64,000 bases of DNA, taken from NCBI GenBank assembly GCA_018266575.1, contig JAFEAE010000016.1, positions 1 through 64,000 of the forward strand, written 5' to 3'. The position numbers and the translations under genes are program-made. The notes beneath the pieces were generated by a model that worked only from the letters and a program-made list of their open reading frames with translations, made no database searches and was not told where the DNA came from. Of this stretch, positions 18,373-25,811 are shown piece by piece. This DNA is from Bacteroidota bacterium. GTDB lineage: Bacteria > Bacteroidota > Bacteroidia > Chitinophagales > Chitinophagaceae. The number at the start of each line of letters is the position of its first letter. Positions within the stretch are counted from its first letter, which is position 1.

Positions 18373-18954
18373 CTACAGTGCAATCTTTTTCTCAGTCATC
18401 ATTTTGCGCAGGTTGATCAACCCATAACGCATGCGGCCTAATGCCGTGTTGATGCTGCAGTCAGTTAATGAAGCGATTTCCTTAAAACTAAGGTCTGCAT
18501 AATGACGCAGGATGATCACCTCTCTTTGGTCTTCCGGTAACAGGTCCAGCATCTGGCGAACCCTGTCGTGGCTCTGGCGTTTCATCATTTTTGTGTCGGC
18601 ACCTTCTTCGGTGAAGTTGATCACTTCAAAAATGTCGCGGTCGTCGCTGGTTTTAATAGCGGGTGTGCGTTTCACTTTGCGGAAATGGTCTACACAAAGG
18701 TTGTGCGCAATGCGCATTGCCCAGGGAAGGAATTTTCCTTCTTCTGTGTAGCGTCCGCCGCGAATGGTGTCGATAACTTTGATGAGAACGTCCTGGAAAA
18801 TATCTTCTGCAAGATATTTGTCTTTAACCAGGAAAAGAATGGAAGTGTACAACTTATCCTTATGGCGCAGGATTAATGCTTCTAAAGCATGTAAGTCGCC
18901 GTCGCGAAATTGGTGGATAAGTTCATGGTCGGTTTTTTGGCGTAGTGATTTCAT
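18373..18954 (-). CDS. ECF-type RNA polymerase sigma factor
   Basis: A 193-residue sigma-70 family protein of the extracytoplasmic-function class. Region 2 spans about 25-95 (LAEDIFQDVLIKV then LPWAMRIAHNLCVDHFR) and region 4 about 130-185 with a helix-turn-helix (LSFKEIASLTDCSINTALGRMRYG). No anti-sigma gene lies next to it. It is followed by tandem terminator-like hairpins and is divergent from uvrA. Its regulon cannot be told from the window. The near-identical spacing to housekeeping-like ECF21/SigW-type factors of Bacteroidota is an impression, not a measured match. Confidence 0.92.
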   Translation of the reverse strand: MKSLRQKTDHELIHQFRDGDLHALEALILRHKDKLYTSILFLVKDKYLAEDIFQDVLIKVIDTIRGGRYTEEGKFLPWAMRIAHNLCVDHFRKVKRTPAIKTSDDRDIFEVINFTEEGADTKMMKRQSHDRVRQMLDLLPEDQREVIILRHYADLSFKEIASLTDCSINTALGRMRYGLINLRKMMTEKKIAL

Positions 18955-19206
18955 AAACTTCTACGGTTTTGAAAGGTGATAGGATATATGTTTGGATTTA
19001 AAAAAAGACGTTTGGTTTTTCTGTGTAGAAGTGCTTAGTCGATAGGCGAAATAGGTTTTAGTTCGTTAATAGTGTACAAATGCGAAAATAAAGATAGGCT
19101 TTTTTTGGAATAAACAATATTTTAAGAAAAAAAATGTTGGAAACTTATCTTTTCCCCGATTTGATTGTTTAAATGCATGAGGCATAATGTTCTGCCTAAA
19201 TTCCAA

Positions 19207-19214
19207 TAAATTTG
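19207..19214 (+). promoter_or_regulatory. Candidate -7 box for uvrA (TAAATTTG)
   Basis: An exact TAnnTTTG match only 10 bases before the ATG at 19225, which would give a near-leaderless transcript. It could also be chance in A+T-rich text. Confidence 0.3.
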
Positions 19215-19224
19215 TTTTTATTAT

Positions 19225-22026
19225 ATGGGCGTATCTACTAAAGGGAAATCCGTGCGTACAAAACCGGAAAAATCTAACCAGAACAATATATTAATTAAAG
19301 GGGCCCGCGTTCACAACCTTAAGAATATTACGGTTGAAATCCCGCGTAACAAACTTGTGGTAGTGACCGGTGTTTCCGGCTCCGGAAAATCATCATTGAC
19401 CATCGATACCTTATTTGCAGAAGGACAACGCCGCTATGCAGAAAGCCTGAGCGCTTATGCACGACAGTTCATGGCCCGTATGAACAAGCCCGACGTTGAT
19501 TATATAAAAGGATTGTGTCCGGCCATTGCGATTGAACAAAAAGTGATCACCCGCACGCCGAGATCAACAGTAGGCAGCATGACGGAGATATATGATTATA
19601 TGCGGTTGTTATATGCACGCATCGGAAAAACCATTTCCCCTATTTCCGGAAGACAAGTGAAGAAAGACGATGTAAATGATGTGATAGAAGCGATCAGAAA
19701 ATTGAAAGAAGCTGACAAAGTGCTCATTCTTGTTCCATTCAAACAACATAAGAACCGCGATGTAAAAGAAGAGTTGAATATTTTATTGCAGAAAGGCTTT
19801 TCAAGATTGTATGTTAACAAGGAAGTTGCCAGAATAGAAGACCTTATAGAGCAGCCATCTCACATCTCACATCTTACATCTTACATATTGGTAGATCGTT
19901 TAGTCGTAAAATCGTTCGATGAAGATGACCTTCACCGCATGGCAGATTCCATCGGCACTGCTTTCTATGAAGGTGAAGGCGAAATGCTGATTGAAGTGAA
20001 CGGTAATAAGCAATTACAATTCTCTAACAAATTTGAGCTGGATGGAATACAATTTGAAGAACCTGTGCCCAATTTATTTTCATTTAATAATCCTTATGGT
20101 GCATGCCCTACCTGCGAAGGTTTCAGCCAGGTGTTAGGTATTGATGAAGACCTTGTCATTCCTGACAAACGATTAAGTGTGTATGAAGGCGCTGTTGCTC
20201 CATGGAAAGGAGAAAAATTAGTGTGGTGGAAAGATCAGTTTGTGAAAGGCGCGAAGAAATTTAATTTTCCCATACATACCCCGATTATTGACCTTACCAA
20301 AGAACAATACAAAACATTGTGGGAAGGTAACGGTGATGTATATGGGATAAATGGTTTTTTTGATGAAGTGGAACGCAACCTTTACAAAGTGCAATACCGC
20401 GTTTTGCTATCGCGATACAGAGGACGCACCTTATGTCCGGAATGCAAAGGCTACCGCCTGCGCAAAGAAGCATTGTATGTAAAAGTTGGTGAAAAACATA
20501 TTGGCGAATTGGGTGAAATGCCTGTAGTGAATTTGAGTGAATGGTTCAATCAATTGTCGTTAAGTGAATTTGATAAGAAAGTTGCAAAGCGGATCTTAAT
20601 AGAGATCAATCATCGCATACAAACCTTGCTGGATGTAGGATTAGGATACCTCACTTTAAATCGGTTGGCAAATACACTAAGCGGTGGAGAGAGCCAGCGT
20701 ATTCAACTCACCCGTTCGCTCGGGAGCAATCTTACCAATTCATTATATATACTGGATGAACCTTCTATTGGTTTGCATTCGCGGGATACGGAAAGGTTAA
20801 TTCGTGTATTGAAAGAATTGCGTGATCTCGGTAATACCGTTGTTGTGGTTGAGCATGATGAAATGATGATGCGTGAAGCCGATTATATTATTGATATGGG
20901 CCCGCTCGCAAGTCATCTCGGTGGCGAAGTAGTTGCCGCGGGAAATTATGAAGAGCTGATTGAAAATGAAGATAGCCTCACCGGAAAATACCTGAAAGGT
21001 GAATTAAAGATCGAGCCGCCGAAAATTGTGCGCAAATGGAACCGGTCTGTTATTATTGAAGGTGCAAGGCAGCACAACCTGAAAAATATTACGGTTGAAT
21101 TTCCGCTGAATCTTTTATGTGTGGTGAGCGGCGTTAGTGGCAGCGGAAAAACAACGTTGGTAAAACAAATTTTGTACCCGGGCCTTCAAAAAATGAAAGG
21201 GGAATCAACGGAAAAAGTGGGCATGCATAAAACCATCAAAGGTGATGTGGATCTTATTTCACAGATCGAAATGGTCGATCAGAACCCGATCGGAAAATCA
21301 TCGAGAAGCAATCCCGTAACTTATATAAAAGCGTATGATGAAATAAGGGATTTGTATGCCAAACAACCACTCAGTAAAGTACGCGGTTTTCAACCCAAAC
21401 ATTTTTCTTTTAATGTGGATGGTGGCCGTTGCGATACCTGTAAAGGCGAAGGCGAACAAATTGTAGAGATGCAGTTTTTGGCAGACGTGCATCTTACCTG
21501 CGAAGTATGCGGCGGAAAACGTTTTAAGGAAGAAGTGCTTGAAGTAAACTATAAAAACAAAAGCATTTTTGATGTGCTCGAAATGAGCGTGGATGAAGCA
21601 TTGGAATTTTTTGCAGATGAAAAAGATATCTTTCAAAAAATTAAACCGTTGAGTGATGTTGGATTGGGTTATGTAAAACTCGGGCAATCTTCAGATACCT
21701 TATCCGGTGGCGAAGCACAGCGTGTGAAGCTTGCTTCATTTCTTGGCAAAGGAAAAGCGCAGGGAAAAATTCTTTTTATTTTTGATGAACCCACAACAGG
21801 GCTTCATTTTCACGATATAAAAAAACTCCTCAATTCGTTCAATGCATTGATCGAGCAAGGGCATTCGATCATCGTTATCGAACATAACACCGATGTAATC
21901 AAATCTGCAGACTGGGTAATCGACCTTGGCCCCGAAGCTGGCGATGCAGGCGGAAACCTTGTATATGCAGGCATTCCTGCCGGATTGAAGAAAGTGAAGG
22001 AAAGTTATACTGGGAAATTTATTTAA
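19225..22026 (+). CDS. uvrA: UvrABC excinuclease subunit A
   Basis: The damage-recognition ATPase of nucleotide excision repair; it dimerises and loads UvrB onto DNA. Both ABC halves are intact: Walker [10 protein letters not shown] (about residue 49) and GVSGSGKTT (about 638), and signatures LSGGESQR and LSGGEAQR. Zinc-binding pairs are present as CPTC...CPEC in the first half and CDTC...CEVC in the second. Length 933 is normal. One oddity: codons 211-221 are made by four tandem heptamers (19857-19884) encoding S-H-I-S-H-L-T-S-Y in the linker before VDRLVV. The frame is kept. Confidence 0.97.
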   Translation: MGVSTKGKSVRTKPEKSNQNNILIKGARVHNLKNITVEIPRNKLVVVTGVSGSGKSSLTIDTLFAEGQRRYAESLSAYARQFMARMNKPDVDYIKGLCPAIAIEQKVITRTPRSTVGSMTEIYDYMRLLYARIGKTISPISGRQVKKDDVNDVIEAIRKLKEADKVLILVPFKQHKNRDVKEELNILLQKGFSRLYVNKEVARIEDLIEQPSHISHLTSYILVDRLVVKSFDEDDLHRMADSIGTAFYEGEGEMLIEVNGNKQLQFSNKFELDGIQFEEPVPNLFSFNNPYGACPTCEGFSQVLGIDEDLVIPDKRLSVYEGAVAPWKGEKLVWWKDQFVKGAKKFNFPIHTPIIDLTKEQYKTLWEGNGDVYGINGFFDEVERNLYKVQYRVLLSRYRGRTLCPECKGYRLRKEALYVKVGEKHIGELGEMPVVNLSEWFNQLSLSEFDKKVAKRILIEINHRIQTLLDVGLGYLTLNRLANTLSGGESQRIQLTRSLGSNLTNSLYILDEPSIGLHSRDTERLIRVLKELRDLGNTVVVVEHDEMMMREADYIIDMGPLASHLGGEVVAAGNYEELIENEDSLTGKYLKGELKIEPPKIVRKWNRSVIIEGARQHNLKNITVEFPLNLLCVVSGVSGSGKTTLVKQILYPGLQKMKGESTEKVGMHKTIKGDVDLISQIEMVDQNPIGKSSRSNPVTYIKAYDEIRDLYAKQPLSKVRGFQPKHFSFNVDGGRCDTCKGEGEQIVEMQFLADVHLTCEVCGGKRFKEEVLEVNYKNKSIFDVLEMSVDEALEFFADEKDIFQKIKPLSDVGLGYVKLGQSSDTLSGGEAQRVKLASFLGKGKAQGKILFIFDEPTTGLHFHDIKKLLNSFNALIEQGHSIIVIEHNTDVIKSADWVIDLGPEAGDAGGNLVYAGIPAGLKKVKESYTGKFI
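19857..19884 (+). repeat. Heptamer array inside uvrA, locus 5
   Basis: Four exact-period units: ATCTCAC, ATCTCAC, ATCTTAC, ATCTTAC. The array lies inside the coding frame. It resembles the intergenic arrays in period and base pattern. Confidence 0.85.
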
Positions 22027-22040
22027 GGTTGATGGCGTTG

Positions 22041-22168
22041 GGTTTAAGGTATAAGGCGTAAAGTTTAAAGTTTGTGTTATAGTTATCCCCGATTATGCAT
22101 AATGAAAAATAAAAAGCAAGACCGAATTTAAGAACCTTAAACCTCAAACCCTAAACCTTAAACCTATC
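22041..22168. repeat. Heptamer array hairpin, locus 6
   Basis: Left arm 22041-22075: GGTTTAA, GGTATAA, GGCGTAA, AGTTTAA, AGTTTGT. Right arm 22134-22168: ACCTTAA, ACCTCAA, ACCCTAA, ACCTTAA, ACCTATC. The arms are imperfect reverse complements between two convergent genes and the right arm covers the DUF4293 stop codon region. Confidence 0.85.
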
Positions 22169-22583
22169 TAAGTCTATCCAAACTCTTAACCAGTTTTTCA
22201 TCCTTATTAATCCCTCTTGCTGCAAGAATAAACAAAACAGGAATTGCTATCGCTAAAATTGCAGTCAGGTCATAATTGCCTTCAGTAAACGTTTTTGTTT
22301 CCCGATAGTATAAAAAAATATTGAGCAGAGAAATGATTATACCGGCAATGCATATACGTAATTGAAGTTTACGATTCTTGTATAAAAAAATTGCAATCAG
22401 CGCCCCGACAAAAACAATCACCGTAAGAATAAGAATAATAAAATTCGTGGAAGCTATTAGATATTGAAATGTTTTTACCTGGTTCTTATCTATTTTATTG
22501 CCACTGAAAAAAGAAAATTTTAGTGTGAGGATCCCAAAAGCAGCAACAAGCAAGAGCCAAAGTGTTTGTATTCGTTGTATCAT
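22164..22583 (-). CDS. DUF4293 membrane protein
   Basis: A 139-residue protein with four hydrophobic segments. The start MIQRIQTLWLLL and the end RGINKDEKLVKSLDRLR are the signature of DUF4293, a Bacteroidota-restricted inner-membrane family of unknown function. The last charged segment would be cytoplasmic. The stop codon region overlaps the right arm of heptamer locus 6. It is convergent with uvrA. Confidence 0.88.
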   Translation of the reverse strand: MIQRIQTLWLLLVAAFGILTLKFSFFSGNKIDKNQVKTFQYLIASTNFIILILTVIVFVGALIAIFLYKNRKLQLRICIAGIIISLLNIFLYYRETKTFTEGNYDLTAILAIAIPVLFILAARGINKDEKLVKSLDRLR

Positions 22584-23119
22584 GACAAAACAAATTTATG
22601 TTTTGCCAAAAGTAGTGAATTAACACGTTGCGATATTGAGATCGTCTTAAATTAATCACTGAGCTTTTATCATTTTTCATCCGAAACTGATATAGTCATC
22701 AAATTCATTTTACCTTTCTGTTCTTTTTTGCTTCGCCAAAAAAGAACCAAAAAAGGCGATCCGAAAACGATATACAGCCCGTTTTCGGAAGGAGCTTCGA
22801 TTTAGCTTTTGTACTACTGTGGTGAAGAACATTTGTTCCTTGATCTGTTTTATTATCGGCAAGAAATATTTTATAATAGCATAAAATTTCTTGCTTTTAT
22901 ATTTTTTCAAACGCAGAAATAAGCAGGAAAAAAATGTAAGCAAGAAAAATCATTTTTATTATACCCTGTTTCATACAAATTCAGTGATAAGTGAAATAAA
23001 AATGGCAGAAGGATTTTTTGCGGGCACCCCAATCCAAATGATTATGACCAATAGTTTGTATTGAGTGCGCCAACATTTGCAAATCCCTCTGCCGGGTGTT
23101 TTTCATACGAGCATGAAAA
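22584..23119. other. Gene-free spacer with hairpin element
   Basis: The 536 bases contain the inverted-repeat element at 22720-22788. The one longer open frame here (22710-22943, minus) is translated repeat sequence with a Lys/Phe-rich low-complexity product and is not called. Nothing else was recognised. Confidence 0.65.
22720..22788. repeat. Double-hairpin intergenic element
   Basis: GTTCTTTTTTG (22720-22730) pairs with CAAAAAAGAAC (22737-22747). Directly after it, CCGAAAACG (22761-22769) pairs with CGTTTTCGG (22780-22788). Similar poly-A/GAACC elements are, from memory, widespread in Bacteroidota genomes. Confidence 0.7.
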
Positions 23120-23665
23120 CTATTTATTGAAATTTTCAATTTCGTCCATTCCTTCTTCACCGACTCGTATAGTTTTCCAGGTTTTTTGGTCTTGCATGTG
23201 AATGAGGTAAACTACCTTGTTTTCAACTTCTACTTTTTGAATAGTAGCTATTTGATAATCGTAATAAATACTTTTCACATCCCTGCGTACATCTTTTGGC
23301 AAAGCTTTTTCATCCAGATAAGCGATAGTGAAATGCCAGTTGCCTCTCTTGTCGTAGTAGGTTCTTTTTTCAACTCCATTTTCTGAAAAATGTGCAAGAA
23401 AACCATCCTCGATCTTATACCATTGTGTATTTGCGGCATTTTTAAATGTTTTTGAAAAATTCTTTACAGCTTTTGCATTGATGTCGCTTGATTCGGTACC
23501 TGAGTAGGGGGTTAAATTTTTTGCATCCGCTGCAGCAAGTGAATTTTTAAATGTGTTTGCATCGTTTATTACATACAAACCCATTGAATTTTGTGCGTAT
23601 GCAACTCCGGTAATGATCAAAGGGAAAATACATCCTCTGATAAGGGCAATAAAGATCCGTTTCAT
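23120..23665 (-). CDS. Secreted PepSY-like protein
   Basis: A signal peptide (residues 1-25, ending in AYAQ) is followed by about 155 residues. The second half has the pattern of the PepSY-like/beta-lactamase-inhibitor-like domain common in Bacteroidota: W-Y-K-I-E-D-G-F, then a strand with Y-Y-D-K-R-G-N-W, L-P-K-D-V-R and a final V-Y-L-I-x-M strand. Such proteins are periplasmic and their role is usually unknown. It is divergent from the sigma/CHAT operon, so a link to that operon is possible but unproven. Confidence 0.72.
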   Translation of the reverse strand: MKRIFIALIRGCIFPLIITGVAYAQNSMGLYVINDANTFKNSLAAADAKNLTPYSGTESSDINAKAVKNFSKTFKNAANTQWYKIEDGFLAHFSENGVEKRTYYDKRGNWHFTIAYLDEKALPKDVRRDVKSIYYDYQIATIQKVEVENKVVYLIHMQDQKTWKTIRVGEEGMDEIENFNK

Positions 23666-23914
23666 TTTTTAAAGGTTTAATAGTTAATGATGTTTGATTA
23701 ACGCTGTTCAAACTGCCGTTGATAGAAAACACGGAACGAAATTTTCTAAGGCTTAGCAATTGTGATTTTTAAAATTGTTTTCGGGGCAGGTTCCTATCCA
23801 CGGTTTCGAACATGTTGTATAATAATTCGTCGTTGGATAAATAAATAATGGAAACAAAAAATTCCATATTTTTTTTGCGGATGATTTTTTGTATATTAGA
23901 ATAATAACTAATTC

Positions 23915-24505
23915 ATGGGTAATGCAGGCAGTTTCAATAATATAACAGACCAGGAAATTATTTATAACCTGCACCAAACAGGTTTCGGGCGTAGAAAAGG
24001 CGAAGAACAACTGTTTGCTGCTTATAGCTATTTCATTAGAGAAGGGATGAAAAAATATGCGCTGTCGGAAGACGATGCTTTCGATGCCTATTCAGATTCT
24101 ATACTCTCGGCAATTCAAAAAATTTCGGATGGTACTTTCGAAGGCCGTTCCTCAGTGAAAACATATATCTACCAGATTTTTCATAATAAATGTGTTGACC
24201 TGCTGCGCAAAAAAACGACACATAAGAGTAGCGTACATCAAACCACATCAATCTCGGAAATGTTTTTCCAGATCTCTGATTCTGCAAAATCCGTTATTCA
24301 GAAGCTGATTGAAAAAAATGACTGGGATTTATTAAAGCAACGGCTGAATGAGCTTGGAGAAAACTGTAAACAATTGTTAGTGTTTTCTGCAAGCGGAAAC
24401 ACAGACAAGGAAATTGCAGCAATATTTGGCTATAAAACGTCAGATGTAGTAAAAACAAGCCGGCTTCGTTGCCTGGAGAAATTGCGGCAGTTGTATAAAC
24501 TTTAA
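23915..24505 (+). CDS. ECF-type sigma factor of the CHAT operon
   Basis: A 196-residue sigma-70-like protein. Region 2 is divergent (FAAYSYFIREGMKKYALSED, then VKTYIYQIFHNKCVDLLR) and region 4 carries a helix-turn-helix (NTDKEIAAIFGYKTSDVVKTSRLRCLEKL). A long N-terminal extension (about 30 residues) precedes region 2. It is the first gene of a tight four-gene operon; the next start codon lies 2 bases after its stop. By analogy with other ECF units, the second gene is likely its membrane regulator. Confidence 0.88.
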   Translation: MGNAGSFNNITDQEIIYNLHQTGFGRRKGEEQLFAAYSYFIREGMKKYALSEDDAFDAYSDSILSAIQKISDGTFEGRSSVKTYIYQIFHNKCVDLLRKKTTHKSSVHQTTSISEMFFQISDSAKSVIQKLIEKNDWDLLKQRLNELGENCKQLLVFSASGNTDKEIAAIFGYKTSDVVKTSRLRCLEKLRQLYKL

Positions 24506-24507
24506 TT

Positions 24508-25245
24508 ATGAAAATCATGGACAACCTCGAATACATAGATGATTATTTTAAAAACCCTGAACAAAAAGAACGACGGGAAGAATTTGAGCAAAAAATTTTA
24601 GGTGATCCCACCTTTGCAGAAGATGTTTCCTTTTATATCAGCACCCATGAATTTGTACAAAGCGAATGGAATGCTGAAAGCAAGATGCGATTCAGGCAAA
24701 TTTATGAACAGCAAAAAACACGTACACCTAAAACCATTGTCCGTACAATTTGGGCATACGCAGCAGCAGCAGTTGTAATTGGGATTATTTTCGGGGTTTA
24801 TTTTTTTACAAAGAATAATGCATCACCAAAACAATTGGCTGACATGTATATTCAAAAGGAATTTGCAACGCTTGGCGTTAAAATGACCGGCACAGAAGAT
24901 GCTTCCCAAAAAGGATTGCGTCTATATAATGAAGGCAAATTGAAGGAAGCATTACAACAGTTCAAATCAATTATTACAAGCGATACTTCAGACCTGGCAG
25001 CAAAAAAAAATGCAGGAATTGTTTCCCTCAGGCTTCAGGAATACGACTCAGCAATGGTGTATTTCACGCAACTGCGGAAACACACCGAACTTTATTCTAA
25101 TCCGGCAACATTTTATCTTGCTCTTACTCTAATGGAACGCAACCAGCCCGGTGATGCTGTTATGGCTGAACAGCTATTACTAAATGTGGTGCAAAATAAT
25201 CTGGAAGGCAAGGAAGTAGCACAGGAGTGGTTGAAGAAATTGTAG
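24508..25245 (+). CDS. Single-pass TPR protein, candidate anti-sigma factor
   Basis: Residues 1-78 are hydrophilic and would be cytoplasmic, 79-100 form one transmembrane segment (YAAAAVVIGIIFGVYFF), and 101-245 would be periplasmic with TPR-like helices (GLRLYNEGKLKEALQQF; YDSAMVYFTQL). A cytoplasmic N-domain, one membrane pass and a periplasmic sensor is the layout of anti-sigma factors. Its place right after an ECF sigma gene supports that, but no zinc (ZAS) motif is visible. A second ATG lies three codons downstream of the first (24517). Confidence 0.75.
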   Translation: MKIMDNLEYIDDYFKNPEQKERREEFEQKILGDPTFAEDVSFYISTHEFVQSEWNAESKMRFRQIYEQQKTRTPKTIVRTIWAYAAAAVVIGIIFGVYFFTKNNASPKQLADMYIQKEFATLGVKMTGTEDASQKGLRLYNEGKLKEALQQFKSIITSDTSDLAAKKNAGIVSLRLQEYDSAMVYFTQLRKHTELYSNPATFYLALTLMERNQPGDAVMAEQLLLNVVQNNLEGKEVAQEWLKKL

Positions 25246-25275
25246 TTACAATTAAATCACCTTAAAACAATTTTT

Positions 25276-25803
25276 ATGAAATGGAATGCCATCACTCCTG
25301 CCGGAATTTTAAAGTTATTATTTCATTTTATTGCCTTTACAATTTTTAGCATTTTCATTTTAAGCTGCTGTCAATCATCTGGTGACAGTAAAAAAATTTA
25401 TGGCAAAAAAGAACCAGTTGCAAAAAATTGGATCGACATACGTATCAAATTCAAAGAAAACTCCAGCAGGATTCAAAGAGATTCCGTAATAGCGAATATT
25501 GAAAAAATATTGGTTGATACTATTGAAAAAATGAAAAAAACAGTGGCCCCTGGTTTATCAACATCTTTTGTTTTACAATATTCACCATTCAAAAAAGAGG
25601 GTTCGATCAACTACGACCTACAAGTAATGGCATTAGCCGATACCATTAAAGGGCCATGTACATGCAAAAATAATTGCCAGATTTGCGCTCAAATTTCAAG
25701 CTTTGCTTCCACACCTGGACCAGGGCCAGTAGAAAGTATTACATTAGTCGACCTATCAGAACCATTAACTCAGGAGACTCATATTGACAGTCTCCGAAAA
25801 TAA
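25276..25803 (+). CDS. Cys-containing lipoprotein of the CHAT operon
   Basis: A 175-residue protein with a long hydrophobic signal and a lipobox ending in L-S-C (C35 or C36), so likely a lipoprotein. The mature part has a predicted mixed alpha/beta core. A four-cysteine cluster (CTCKNNCQIC, about residues 129-138) could bind a metal or form disulfides. I do not recognise the family. It sits 30 bases after the TPR gene and 8 bases before the CHAT gene, so it is part of the operon and probably a partner or substrate of the protease. Confidence 0.72.
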   Translation: MKWNAITPAGILKLLFHFIAFTIFSIFILSCCQSSGDSKKIYGKKEPVAKNWIDIRIKFKENSSRIQRDSVIANIEKILVDTIEKMKKTVAPGLSTSFVLQYSPFKKEGSINYDLQVMALADTIKGPCTCKNNCQICAQISSFASTPGPGPVESITLVDLSEPLTQETHIDSLRK

Positions 25804-25811
25804 GGCATGAA

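Noticed and set aside
18139..18441. 100-residue + strand open frame between dsbD and the sigma gene
   Set aside because: It runs across two hairpins and a terminator and enters the antisense of the sigma factor gene.
22710..22943. 77-residue minus-strand open frame after the DUF4293 gene
   Set aside because: It overlaps the double-hairpin repeat element; the product is Lys/Phe-rich low-complexity text with no recognisable family.
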